Part shown: positions 14,681-24,017 of the stretch, in pieces | Layout of the letters: every line of letters begins with the position of its first letter | How positions within the stretch are numbered: position 1 is the stretch's first letter | Source: Lachnospiraceae bacterium | GTDB taxonomy: Bacteria > Bacillota > Clostridia > Lachnospirales > Lachnospiraceae | DNA length: 64,000 bases | NCBI GenBank assembly: GCA_910574195.1 | Contig: CAJTBF010000005.1 | Coordinates: 1 to 64,000, forward strand | Reading direction: 5' to 3' | Translations under genes and position numbers: made by a program | The notes under the pieces: generated by a model | The model's input: the letters and a program-made list of their open reading frames with translations, nothing else | The model's database searches: none | What the model was told of the DNA's origin: nothing

Positions 14681-16672
14681 TTATATGTGGTTTGCTACTT
14701 CGAAAGCATCCCAGATTGCATACATAATATTGGAAACTTTTTTTGCATCTCCAAGCAGATAAAGCTCCGGTACATCAAATTCAAGTTCATGATAAAGAGC
14801 GTTTTCTTCTCTGTATCCTACAGAAAGAATTACACTGTCGCAGGAAATTTCGGTAGTTACGTCTTCTGTCTGGACGGAGAGAAGACCATTGCAATACTGC
14901 TTTGCCTGGGAACCTGTAAGTATCCGGATACCGTTATATGGGATAAGGCGCTCAAGCATTTCTTTATTTGCATGACAGATGGGGCCATTGACTGCCAACA
15001 GTTTATCCATTGCTTCTACAATTGTAACAGTTTTTCCCTGCTGAGCAAGCCATAATGCTGTTTCGCAGCCTACAAGGCCGCCCCCGATGACAACAGCAGT
15101 TTGACCGCAGTCTTTATCTCCATTCAGAACATCTGCGGCTGTGTAGACATGTGTGTCATCACCAAGAGAGAATACTTTTGGCTGTGATCCGGTGGCAATA
15201 ATAACAGCATCATATTCGGATGAAAGAATATCTGTCTTTGTAACTTCAGTATTCAGATGTACTTCTACATTCAGTTTTCTGAGCTGTCTGGTGTACCAGT
15301 CTGCCAGTGCATGGTCGTCTTCTTTGAAATCAGGAATGCCACCGGGGATCAAGTTTCCGCCTAGTCGATCTGACTTTTCATAAAGAACCGGTTCATGGCC
15401 GCGGATGGAAAGCACTCTTGCTGCCTCGCATCCTGCAACACCGCCTCCAACAATCAGAATCTTTTTCTTTTTCAGTATAGGCTCATAAGCAGTTACGCGT
15501 TCCCTGGCTGCCTGAGGATTGACGGCGCAGTTGATCATGGAGTATTCCTGGATCCTTCCCATGCAGCCTTCCTGACAGGAGATGCATGGACGTATGTCTT
15601 CCGTGCATCCGCAACGCAGCTTATTTACATAATCAGGGTCTGCAAGAAGTGGACGGCCAAGGCTGATAATATCGCAGTCTCCGTTATCAATCGCCCTGGA
15701 AGCCGTATCGGGATTATCCATACGGCCAGCGCAGAGGACCGGAACATCCACTACTTCTTTTACCATTCGGCAGTAAGGGCGGTACAGTCCTTTTTCCTGA
15801 TACATCGGTGGATGATTCCACCACCAGGCATCGTATGTTCCGACATCTGTGTCGAGGGCATCGTAGCCGTAGGAAACCAGAAGCTTTGCAGCTTCAAGTC
15901 CTTCATCAATATCTCTGCCCATTTCCTCAAATTCTTCACCCGGAAGTGCACCGACACGCCAGTCTTTGATCATACTTTTCACACTGAATCTTAATACTAC
16001 TGGGAAATCGCTGCCACAGCGCGATTTGATTTCTTCTACAACTTCTTTTGCGAAGCGGAGTCTGTTCTCCAGAGAACCGCCGTATTCATCCTCACGCTGA
16101 TTAAACATTGATATTGCGAACTGATCCATAAGATATCCCTCATGAACTGCATGGATCTCAACGCCGTCAAAACCGCCGCGTTTTGCATTGTATGCTCCGT
16201 CACCAAATGACTTGACAATACTTCTTATTTCTTCTTTTTCCAGTGGACGGCAGATTTTGTCCAACCAGCGATGCGGAATGGCGGATGGAGCAACCGGAGG
16301 AAATTCACCTAGATTAGTCGGGATTGTAACTCGGCCGAAGCCGGCTGACATCATGAGAAAGATCTTGCTGCCGTATGCGTGCACTCGTTCCGTCATTTCT
16401 TTGCTTGTGCGGATAAAATGGACCGGATTATATGTTGAGTTTGGACAATTGGGCATGCTCTGGGTTTCTACTTTACAATCGGAAAATGTGACTCCTGTGA
16501 TGATCAGGCCGGTGCCGCCTTTTGCCCTTTCTGTATAGTAGTCGATACCGCGTTGATTAAAACCGCCCTCTGCATCAGACAGGCCAAGCGGGCCCATCGG
16601 GGCCATTGCAAAACGATTTTTCAGTTTAAGCGATCCAATAGAAATTGGCGTGAATAGATTTTTGTACTTCAT
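14681..16672 (-). CDS. Old Yellow Enzyme-type NADH:flavin oxidoreductase with FeS and FAD domains
   Basis: The protein is 663 residues from ATG 16672, with GGGAGG seven bases before. Residues 1-370 form an FMN-binding TIM barrel (KNRFAMAPMG; GFDGVEIHAVHEGYLMDQF). A four-cysteine FeS motif follows (CISCQEGCMGRIQEYSMINC), then an FAD/NAD(P)H-binding half with ILIVGGGVAGCEAARVL and AVVIGGGLVGCETALWLAQQG. This is the layout of 2,4-dienoyl-CoA reductase and of gut enzymes such as BaiCD/BaiH and cinnamate-type ene-reductases. It most likely reduces or forms an activated C=C bond in the cargo substrate. It is translationally coupled (ATGA) to the upstream double hydrolase. Confidence 0.92.
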   Translation of the reverse strand: MKYKNLFTPISIGSLKLKNRFAMAPMGPLGLSDAEGGFNQRGIDYYTERAKGGTGLIITGVTFSDCKVETQSMPNCPNSTYNPVHFIRTSKEMTERVHAYGSKIFLMMSAGFGRVTIPTNLGEFPPVAPSAIPHRWLDKICRPLEKEEIRSIVKSFGDGAYNAKRGGFDGVEIHAVHEGYLMDQFAISMFNQREDEYGGSLENRLRFAKEVVEEIKSRCGSDFPVVLRFSVKSMIKDWRVGALPGEEFEEMGRDIDEGLEAAKLLVSYGYDALDTDVGTYDAWWWNHPPMYQEKGLYRPYCRMVKEVVDVPVLCAGRMDNPDTASRAIDNGDCDIISLGRPLLADPDYVNKLRCGCTEDIRPCISCQEGCMGRIQEYSMINCAVNPQAARERVTAYEPILKKKKILIVGGGVAGCEAARVLSIRGHEPVLYEKSDRLGGNLIPGGIPDFKEDDHALADWYTRQLRKLNVEVHLNTEVTKTDILSSEYDAVIIATGSQPKVFSLGDDTHVYTAADVLNGDKDCGQTAVVIGGGLVGCETALWLAQQGKTVTIVEAMDKLLAVNGPICHANKEMLERLIPYNGIRILTGSQAKQYCNGLLSVQTEDVTTEISCDSVILSVGYREENALYHELEFDVPELYLLGDAKKVSNIMYAIWDAFEVANHI

Positions 16673-19600
16673 CTGCAATCCTCCCGTACTTTAATAATTA
16701 TTGTGTGATATTTTTCATAATATTTTTTTTCAATATTGTTGCCTGAAAGACTGAAAAGGTTTATTTTCCCGTCCTTAGCATCAGCTTCATAATTCTTTTC
16801 TTGCGGCAAATACTGTGTGAAATCCTTTTCGTTGATCCAGAAACCATCAGGCTCCAGTATTGTTGCTTCGTCGAGGCAATATGAGACATAGTCATACACG
16901 ACAGAAGAATTACCTCCGGTTATTGAAATAACGTGTTGTGAGGGCTTCTCCAAAAGATGTCTGTCATAAAAAGCTTTAATCGCAAGCAACGTTTCTGGTT
17001 TTTCTCCGTATTCTCCCTGGGTGTTACCATAAAGAAATACTAAGGCATCAACATTGTTCAGTGCTTCAAAGGTTCTTAGGGATTGTTTGAAAGCGATGTT
17101 GATGCAGTCCATTCCATGACCACCGAACAGTGCAATAGGAGGAACGGAAGGATTTACTGCATTGACAGGCGAAACATCATAAGCTTCACGGAGCTTTTTG
17201 TTATACAGAGCATTTTCAGGTGTGCATCCATTATTGAGATATTCACGAAGAACTCCAAGTCCTTTTCCCTCACCAGCAAAAGCAATCACTTCTGAACTTG
17301 GGGAATATGCACCGTCAGTCATTTCCACGCGGGCGTTCAGGATATCCGGTTTGTCTTTGAATTCTTCTGCAATATCTGTTCCCATATCGATCAGGCTTGA
17401 CCATGCGAATCCGGCAGCACAGGCTTGCACACGGCTGGAAAATTCGGTATTTCCGCCCACAGTACCTTCAAGTTTTGGATCATCACCGGTCAGTCCAAGC
17501 ATGAGGGAAGTATTTCCGCCTAGTGAAAAACCATATGTTGCAAAACGATTTGGATCCAGACCGTATTTTCCTGCATTAGCACGTAGATAACGAATCGCGC
17601 CTTTTGCGTCCTGAATATAATCCGGAAATTTGTTCGGAGGATAGTTTCGAACATCAATGGCTGCAATCGCGTAACCGTTTTTGTGTAGCAGTTTCAGCTG
17701 TTCGGGCAGAGCGCAGTAAGGGGAGCCATAGCCGTGGATATAAATGATGCATGGCTGGTTCTTTTTCCCAGCATCTTTGAAAATATCAAGATAAAGGTTT
17801 TTTGCACCCGGAACGAACAGGGCGTACTTGCGTGATGAAATGTTTACCGTTGCTACAAATTCCCGCCGAAATGCGGGGAACGGATGCTCCGTGTCAGATA
17901 GTGAAGGGGGTTCCGGTAGATGCGGAATTCCCTCTGGAAGCCCGCATGGTGTAAATTCAATTTCAGAGTCGCCTAGGAACACACTTCCACCTTTTGTGAT
18001 AAACTGATTATTATTTGGGAATTTCTCCCAGTTTATTTTGCTGTGCAGATAGCAGTACTTGTCGAAGACATATAAAGTGGCAGGTTCACCGTTTTTTCCA
18101 AGAGTGCCTTTGTATGTATTGTATTCTGGTTCCAGAAAAGGAACGCTTATATTAGAAGCATATTCGCCACCGGTGTATATGGTGAGTACAGGAAATCCAT
18201 TCTGATACATATAGTGCTGGAAGGCTGCGTTGTTTGCACAGGTAACTGTGATACGCAGACGGCTTTCTGGTTGGAAATGATAGGCAATAGGATCAACGGC
18301 AAATTTCAACAAAGTAGGTTGGTTGAGTCCTTCACTCAGGCATTTTTCTACATCTTCTGTCATGCTGGTATGCCATGTGGCGCCCATTTTTTCCCACGCA
18401 GCATTTGGTGCGGATGTGCGGTGCGATGCTCTCATGACCCCATCCTTAATATAATGTGAGGTCCCGTCTGGTCGTACTTCTTCGGCATAGATGATAAGAT
18501 CAACATCATTTGCAGAACAGGAGATCCATAATTCAACGGAAATACATCCAGCCATTTCATTATTGTACATGCGGAACAGAGGGGCAGAAGTAAAAGTCAA
18601 GCCTTTATTATCTACATCTTCTGTCATATCACCATCCCAGAAAAGATTTGAACGGTCATATCTGCTTTCACCATTGCTGTCTTTAAATACACAGATATCA
18701 TCACGAACCTGGTAAGTAACTGTTTCGGAAGTTACCGGTTTTTCAGGAACGAGGGAACCGTCATTACAGGAAGCACAGGTTCCGGAAGGTTTATTGTCAA
18801 AATAAAGTCTTGTCCGAACTTCATTTTCAGGCGGCCAGCTTTCGGAAAAACGCCATTCTTTTCCGGGATCTGCATGGAACATATAATAGGAAATTGCTGG
18901 GGTTTCACAAAAACCATTGGAAATATTTTTCAATGCACTGTCATACCATTTATGATATGCTTCGACTACATTAATAGAACCATTTGGAAAATCAGACTGG
19001 CATACGCAGGCACCGAAGTGTGTCCACGGACCAAGTGATGCACTTCCCCCGAAATCAATAAAATGAGCAAGCTGTCCGAGAGTTCCGGATTCTAGCTGTC
19101 CGATAAACTGGTGTTGTTTCACATCTTCTCTGGAAAAAAAGGTATCGACTTTTCCAAAAGGAGGAAGAGTTAGAAATACCTGCTCGCCTTTGTAATTAGG
19201 ATGTTTAGAGTCCCGCTGTAAATTGGGAATGATCAGCGTTTCAAAAAAGTCTTTATTGTTTTCAAAATGAAATCCCGTGAAAGCCTGATAAGCCATATCA
19301 CCCTCAGGATCGGAATCGACTGGAAGAACATTTTTCAAAAATTCTTCTTTTGAAATCATATGATCATATTTTTTATATCTCCAGTTTGGTGCAGCGGACA
19401 CTCCATTGGGGTAGTTTTGATAATAAAAATCTGTGACTGCCACAACAGGAGTGACTGCGTTTATTTTCTGAGGATTATAGGCTGCTGTGCACAGCTGAAT
19501 ATATGCACGGTTTGAACAGCCGAGCATTCCGATTTTTCCGTTATACCAGTTCTGTCTGCTGATCCATTCAGTTACAGCAATCACATCCTGGCAATGTTCC

Positions 19601-19932
19601 GGACTTCCGAAGCTGTCATTGATACCGAATGAAACGCCGCAACCACGCAATTCGAAAGATACAAATACATAACCAAATTTTACAAGACTTTCACCTAAAG
19701 CTTGTTCCGGATCATCAGGGCCTTTTCGGCTGCGTCTGTTCGCAATCAGTATGACAGGAAATTTTTTCTGCACAGTATTTGAGGGATCGACAGGAAGAGT
19801 GACATTTACTGCCAGAAGAGTTCCGTCGAAACTCTGGATATATAGAGAATATGCAGAAATATCAGGATATACATATTCCTGTTCCGGATTGTATGAAAAA
19901 GGCGAAATAGCTTTTTTATCAATAGTTATCAT
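16669..19932 (-). CDS. Giant double alpha/beta hydrolase (CocE/NonD-like plus second esterase domain)
   Basis: The protein is 1087 residues with no signal peptide, so cytosolic. Residues about 25-600 resemble the CocE/NonD X-Pro-dipeptidyl-peptidase-like family: nucleophile Ser140 in GCSNRA, an Asp/His region near 300-310, and a C-terminal jelly-roll (LYFDN through TIYTGG). Residues about 685-1010 are a second hydrolase with oxyanion HGYGSPYC, nucleophile Ser803 in GFSLGG, and a probable His in GGHGMD. Two complete acyl-hydrolase cores in one chain is unusual. AGGAGG precedes the ATG, and a sigma-54 promoter lies about 26 bases upstream of the expected 5' end. The natural ester or amide is not known. 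Confidence 0.85.
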   Translation of the reverse strand: MITIDKKAISPFSYNPEQEYVYPDISAYSLYIQSFDGTLLAVNVTLPVDPSNTVQKKFPVILIANRRSRKGPDDPEQALGESLVKFGYVFVSFELRGCGVSFGINDSFGSPEHCQDVIAVTEWISRQNWYNGKIGMLGCSNRAYIQLCTAAYNPQKINAVTPVVAVTDFYYQNYPNGVSAAPNWRYKKYDHMISKEEFLKNVLPVDSDPEGDMAYQAFTGFHFENNKDFFETLIIPNLQRDSKHPNYKGEQVFLTLPPFGKVDTFFSREDVKQHQFIGQLESGTLGQLAHFIDFGGSASLGPWTHFGACVCQSDFPNGSINVVEAYHKWYDSALKNISNGFCETPAISYYMFHADPGKEWRFSESWPPENEVRTRLYFDNKPSGTCASCNDGSLVPEKPVTSETVTYQVRDDICVFKDSNGESRYDRSNLFWDGDMTEDVDNKGLTFTSAPLFRMYNNEMAGCISVELWISCSANDVDLIIYAEEVRPDGTSHYIKDGVMRASHRTSAPNAAWEKMGATWHTSMTEDVEKCLSEGLNQPTLLKFAVDPIAYHFQPESRLRITVTCANNAAFQHYMYQNGFPVLTIYTGGEYASNISVPFLEPEYNTYKGTLGKNGEPATLYVFDKYCYLHSKINWEKFPNNNQFITKGGSVFLGDSEIEFTPCGLPEGIPHLPEPPSLSDTEHPFPAFRREFVATVNISSRKYALFVPGAKNLYLDIFKDAGKKNQPCIIYIHGYGSPYCALPEQLKLLHKNGYAIAAIDVRNYPPNKFPDYIQDAKGAIRYLRANAGKYGLDPNRFATYGFSLGGNTSLMLGLTGDDPKLEGTVGGNTEFSSRVQACAAGFAWSSLIDMGTDIAEEFKDKPDILNARVEMTDGAYSPSSEVIAFAGEGKGLGVLREYLNNGCTPENALYNKKLREAYDVSPVNAVNPSVPPIALFGGHGMDCINIAFKQSLRTFEALNNVDALVFLYGNTQGEYGEKPETLLAIKAFYDRHLLEKPSQHVISITGGNSSVVYDYVSYCLDEATILEPDGFWINEKDFTQYLPQEKNYEADAKDGKINLFSLSGNNIEKKYYEKYHTIIIKVREDCR

Positions 19933-19969
19933 GTTTTTACCTCCTTTTTATAATGATGAATATTCTTCC

Positions 19970-19985
19970 GCAAATAATATGCCAA
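19970..19985 (-). promoter_or_regulatory. Sigma-54 promoter of the hydrolase-reductase operon
   Basis: Read on the minus strand, TTGGCATATTATTTGC has exact GG-N10-GC spacing and matches TTGGCA and TTGC fully. The expected start is about 12 bases downstream, leaving about 26 bases of leader before the double hydrolase ATG. Confidence 0.85.
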
Positions 19986-20164
19986 AACAATATGGCGTTA
20001 GAAAGCGGGAAAATAAGAGAATTCATATGTGATATGTTTTAAAATGAAATAGGTATTTGAAAATGAAATGAAATAAGGGCTGCGATATTCATAAGAATGA
20101 CTTTTGAGGTGTGTTTTTCGCAATAAATAATATTATATAGGAAGAAAAGGAATGATCTTTGTAA
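19986..20164. promoter_or_regulatory. Shared upstream region between two divergent sigma-54 promoters
   Basis: This A/T-rich stretch between the back-to-back sigma-54 promoters has room for activator sites and DNA bending. ATTCATA occurs twice (within 20020-20035 and 20087-20098) with flanking similarity (ATTCATATGTGA and ATTCATAAGAATGA). These are candidate enhancer sites only. Confidence 0.4.
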
Positions 20165-20180
20165 TTGGCACATGTATTGC
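20165..20180 (+). promoter_or_regulatory. Sigma-54 promoter of the ABC importer operon
   Basis: TTGGCACATGTATTGC is an almost ideal -24/-12 promoter with GG at 20167-20168 and GC at 20179-20180. The leader to the permease ATG would be about 26 bases. Confidence 0.9.
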
Positions 20181-20217
20181 GTAAAGTAAGGCAACAAACA
20201 AAAGAAAGGAGAGAAAA

Positions 20218-21180
20218 ATGTTAAAGTTTGTAGGAAAAAGAATTTTGTGGTTAGTGCCGGTAATTCTGGGGGTGACATTTTTCGTATTTACTATCATGTA
20301 TTTCACACCTGGTGACCCGGTAAAGATTATGCTGGGAGCAAATGCCACAGAAGAACAGATCGAACAGAAAACAGAAGAACTAGGACTTGATGATCCGTTT
20401 TTCGTAAGGTTCGGAAATTATTGCGAAGATGTGTTCCTTCATTTTGATTTTGGAGAATCTTATCAGACGAGTCAGAGTGTAACAGATCAGATTGTTGCAA
20501 GATTTCCTTACACATTCAGGATTGCTTTGTTTAGTGTGATTCTTGCAACGATCGTAGGAATTCCGGTCGGAGTAATTGCAGCAACACACCAATACTCCTG
20601 GAAAGACAATCTATCGATGTTTGGTTCTTTATTCTGTGTTTCGATGCCGAATTTCTGGTTTGCGCTCATTCTGGTTATGATCTTCTGTCAGAAGCTTGGA
20701 TGGCTGCCGTCATCAGGTATTTCATCGTGGAAGTGTTATATTCTGCCGGTGGTTTCTTGTGCGATCGGCGGTGCGGCGTCAATCGCAAGACAGACAAGAT
20801 CCAGTATGCTTGAGGTAATCCGTCAGGATTACATAACTACTGCCAGAGCAAAGGGTCAGAAAGAGAGTAAAGTCATTTACGGACATGCTTTGAAAAATGC
20901 TCTTATTCCTATTATCCAGACTGTCGGAAACATGTTCGGCGGTTCACTGGGAGGAGCGCTGATTGCCGAAACAATCTTTTCTATTCCGGGTATGGGAGTT
21001 TACCTTATGAATGGTATTTCTCAGAGAGATTATCCTGTTGTCCAGGGGGGAGTTATTTTCATAGCATTATGCTTCTGCCTTTGTATGCTGTTGGTGGATT
21101 TAGTCTTTGCTTTTGTGGATCCGAGGATTCGCTCACAGTATAAAAGCGCAAAAAACAAAGTAAAAAGAAAGGAAGCATAG
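20218..21180 (+). CDS. ABC transporter permease, DppB/OppB type
   Basis: This 320-residue inner-membrane permease belongs to the peptide/nickel/opine importer family. It has an N-terminal membrane segment (ILWLVPVILGVTFFVFTIMYF), the periplasmic-side PGDP motif, and five further membrane spans. The EAA loop (TARAKGQKESKVIYGHALKNAL) contacts the ATPases. AAAGGAGAG precedes the ATG. It is the first gene of a five-gene importer operon under the sigma-54 promoter at 20165. The family also carries glycosides and other solutes, so peptide should not be assumed. Confidence 0.92.
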   Translation: MLKFVGKRILWLVPVILGVTFFVFTIMYFTPGDPVKIMLGANATEEQIEQKTEELGLDDPFFVRFGNYCEDVFLHFDFGESYQTSQSVTDQIVARFPYTFRIALFSVILATIVGIPVGVIAATHQYSWKDNLSMFGSLFCVSMPNFWFALILVMIFCQKLGWLPSSGISSWKCYILPVVSCAIGGAASIARQTRSSMLEVIRQDYITTARAKGQKESKVIYGHALKNALIPIIQTVGNMFGGSLGGALIAETIFSIPGMGVYLMNGISQRDYPVVQGGVIFIALCFCLCMLLVDLVFAFVDPRIRSQYKSAKNKVKRKEA

Positions 21181-21183
21181 CAG

Positions 21184-22053
21184 ATGTTCAAGAAAGTGAA
21201 AACCGGAAAACCAAAATCTCAGCTGGTGGAAATTCTGGAGCGGCTGGCGAAAAACAAACTTGCCATGCTGGGATTGATCATTATTATTTTGATGACTTTG
21301 GCTGCAATATTTGCTCCATTCATCGCCCCTTATGATTATGCACAGCAGGATATGAGTGCTGTATACTTATCGCCCTGCAAAGAGCATCTGCTCGGAACGG
21401 ATAAACTTGGACGGGATATCTTGAGCAGATTGATCTTCGGTGCAAGGCAGTCTCTCCGTATCGGTGTTTTCTCCGTAGCAATCGGGGCCATTTTAGGAAC
21501 TATTTTGGGCTCCATTGCAGGTTTTTATGGTGGAAAAGTTGATAATATCATCATGAGATTTCTTGATATTTATCAGTCAATTCCTGGTATGCTGCTCTCG
21601 ATCGCGTTAGCTGCATCACTGGGGCCTGGAGTAAACAATGCAATACTTGCAGTAGGTATTTCCACAATACCGGTTTACTCAAGAATTATCAGAGCTTCCA
21701 TCATGACGGTTAGAGATAAGGAATATATCGAAGCTGCTACGGCAATCAATGCAAGTGATTTTAGAATTATTACAAAACATGTGCTTCCAAACTCGTTTGC
21801 ACCTCTCATTGTAGAAATTACAATGAATATCGGAAATTCTATATTAATGGCAGCAACGCTGAGCTTTATCGGACTTGGTGCACAGCCGCCGTCACCGGAA
21901 TGGGGAGCAATGCTTTCAGAAGGCAGAAACTTTATGAGAGATTATGGATATCTAGTAATTTATCCGGGTATCTGCATTATGGCGAGCGTATTGTCATTTA
22001 ACATGCTTGGAGACGGCCTTCGGGACGCGCTTGATCCACGTTTGAAGAATTAA
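21184..22053 (+). CDS. ABC transporter permease, DppC/OppC type
   Basis: This 289-residue second permease pairs with the product of 20218. It has the typical N-terminal cytosolic stretch, a first span at about residues 30-52 (MLGLIIIILMTLAAIFAPFI), the motif HLLGTDKLGRDILSRLIFGARQSL, and the EAA loop EAATAINASDFRIITKHVLPN. It starts three bases after the preceding stop. All expected membrane spans are present. Confidence 0.92.
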   Translation: MFKKVKTGKPKSQLVEILERLAKNKLAMLGLIIIILMTLAAIFAPFIAPYDYAQQDMSAVYLSPCKEHLLGTDKLGRDILSRLIFGARQSLRIGVFSVAIGAILGTILGSIAGFYGGKVDNIIMRFLDIYQSIPGMLLSIALAASLGPGVNNAILAVGISTIPVYSRIIRASIMTVRDKEYIEAATAINASDFRIITKHVLPNSFAPLIVEITMNIGNSILMAATLSFIGLGAQPPSPEWGAMLSEGRNFMRDYGYLVIYPGICIMASVLSFNMLGDGLRDALDPRLKN

Positions 22054-22067
22054 GGGAGGCATGGGAA

Positions 22068-23039
22068 ATGGAAAAGCATACGTTGTTGAAAATTAATGAT
22101 CTTGTAGTAGAATACGCTGCAAATAAGAAAATTGTACAGGCTGTAAACGGAGTATCTTTAAGCCTTAATAAAGGAGAAACCCTTGGGCTTGTGGGCGAGA
22201 CAGGTGCAGGAAAGACGACTATCGCAAAAGCAATTCTTAGAATCCTTCCGGATCCTCCGGCTAAAGTAAAGGGCGGAGAAATCTGGTTTGAGGGTGAAGA
22301 CCTTCTGAAACTATCTGACAGGAAAATGAGTCATATCAAAGGAAATGAGATTTCTATGATTTTTCAGGATCCGATGACAGCTCTTAATCCTATCATGACA
22401 GTCGGAAAACAGATTGCAGAAACTATCCGTTTGCATAATAAGATATCTAAAGCAGAAGCACAAACGGAAGCTGTTAAAATGCTTGAAATGGTTGGAATCC
22501 CCGGGGAAAGATACAGTGAATATCCGCATCAGTTCTCCGGTGGTATGAAGCAGAGGGTAATTATTGCAATGGCACTTGCGTGCAAACCTAAACTGCTGTT
22601 GGCAGACGAACCAACAACTGCACTGGATGTGACCATTCAGGCGCAGGTGCTTGAGATGATGAACGAACTGAAAAAGGAACTGGATACATCTGTGCTGTTG
22701 ATTACGCATGATCTTGGAGTCGTAGCTGAAATGTGCGAAAAAGTTGCAGTTATTTATGCAGGTGAAGTCGTAGAATACGGTGCGGCAGAAGACGTGTTTG
22801 ATAATACGGCGCATCCTTATACAAAAGGGCTGTTCCAGTCTCTGCCGAAACTTGATTCCAAGGAAACAAGATTGAAACCGATCAAGGGTATGATGCCGGA
22901 TCCTACAGAACTCCCGGAAGGTTGTAAATTCAGTGAGAGATGTCCTTATGCGACAGAAGAATGCAAAAAGAGAGCCCCTAAGCTGATGGAACTGAAGAAT
23001 GGGCATTATGCTCTTTGCAGCAGGATTGGAGAGATATAA
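22068..23039 (+). CDS. ABC transporter ATP-binding protein, DppD/OppD type
   Basis: This 323-residue ATPase shows Walker A GETGAGKTT, signature FSGGMKQR, Walker B LLLADEPTTALD and the switch histidine in LLITHD. The C-terminal cysteines (CKFSERCPYATEECKKRAPKL through ALC) form the FeS-type or oligopeptide-family motif. The start at 22068 is favoured over ATG 22061 because GGGAGG ends eight bases before it. Confidence 0.92.
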   Translation: MEKHTLLKINDLVVEYAANKKIVQAVNGVSLSLNKGETLGLVGETGAGKTTIAKAILRILPDPPAKVKGGEIWFEGEDLLKLSDRKMSHIKGNEISMIFQDPMTALNPIMTVGKQIAETIRLHNKISKAEAQTEAVKMLEMVGIPGERYSEYPHQFSGGMKQRVIIAMALACKPKLLLADEPTTALDVTIQAQVLEMMNELKKELDTSVLLITHDLGVVAEMCEKVAVIYAGEVVEYGAAEDVFDNTAHPYTKGLFQSLPKLDSKETRLKPIKGMMPDPTELPEGCKFSERCPYATEECKKRAPKLMELKNGHYALCSRIGEI

Positions 23040-23041
23040 TT

Positions 23042-23995
23042 ATGGCACCGATATTAGAAGTAAAAAATTTAAAAAAATATTTTAACACTCCCAAGGGAAC
23101 ACTGCATGCCGTGGATGATATCAGTTTTAAACTGGAAGAAGGAAAAACACTGGGGGTAGTCGGGGAATCAGGATGCGGTAAGTCAACACTGGGGAGAACG
23201 ATACTGCATCTTCTGGAGAGCACTTCCGGGCAGATTATTTTCAATGGAAAGGATATAACCAATGTAAATAAGAAAGAACTCAGGGAAGTACGTGAAAATA
23301 TGCAGATGATCTTTCAGGATCCGTTTGCATCTCTGAATCCGAGAATGAGTGTGAGACAGACAATCATGGAACCGCTCATTATACAGAACAAGCTTTCAAA
23401 GCAAGAGATAGAAAAAGAAACAGAAAAATTAATGGATACAGTCGGACTTGCAAAGAGACTTGCAAATTCTTATCCACATGAGCTGGACGGAGGACGAAGA
23501 CAGAGAATCGGCATTGCAAGAGCACTTGCCCTGAATCCCAAATTTATTCTTTGTGATGAACCGGTGTCGGCTCTTGATGTGTCTATTCAGGCGCAGATCC
23601 TTAACCTGATGCAGGATCTGCAGGAGGAGAGGAAACTTACATATATTTTTGTGACGCATGATCTGTCAGTTGTAAAATATATTTCCGATGAAATTATGGT
23701 TATGTATCTGGGACAGATGGTGGAAAAAGCTCCGGCAGAAGAACTGTTTGATAATCCGCAGCATCCGTATACGAAAGCCCTTCTCTCGGCGATACCGATA
23801 CCGGATGTTCATGCAAACCAGCAGAGGATACTGCTGAAAGGAGAAATCACTTCACCGATCGATCCGAAGCCGGGCTGCAGATTTGCTTCCAGATGTATCT
23901 ATGCGACTGAGGAATGCATGAAACCCCAAGAGATTTATCAGGCGAGCGAAGAACATTTTGTGGCATGCGGAAGACTAAATTCTATTAATAAGTAA
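23042..23995 (+). CDS. ABC transporter ATP-binding protein, DppF/OppF type, altered signature
   Basis: The protein is 317 residues from ATG 23042, which follows the upstream stop by two bases. Walker A is GESGCGKST, Walker B is FILCDEPVSALD, and VTHD carries the switch histidine. The ABC signature reads LDGGRRQR, where LSGGQRQR is the family standard; Ser-to-Asp in the second position normally damages ATP sandwiching. Because the partner ATPase keeps a canonical signature, the pair would have one consensus and one degenerate site. The cysteine motif is present at the C-terminus. Confidence 0.92.
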   Translation: MAPILEVKNLKKYFNTPKGTLHAVDDISFKLEEGKTLGVVGESGCGKSTLGRTILHLLESTSGQIIFNGKDITNVNKKELREVRENMQMIFQDPFASLNPRMSVRQTIMEPLIIQNKLSKQEIEKETEKLMDTVGLAKRLANSYPHELDGGRRQRIGIARALALNPKFILCDEPVSALDVSIQAQILNLMQDLQEERKLTYIFVTHDLSVVKYISDEIMVMYLGQMVEKAPAEELFDNPQHPYTKALLSAIPIPDVHANQQRILLKGEITSPIDPKPGCRFASRCIYATEECMKPQEIYQASEEHFVACGRLNSINK

Positions 23996-24017
23996 ACATA
24001 GAAAGGAATCAGAGATT

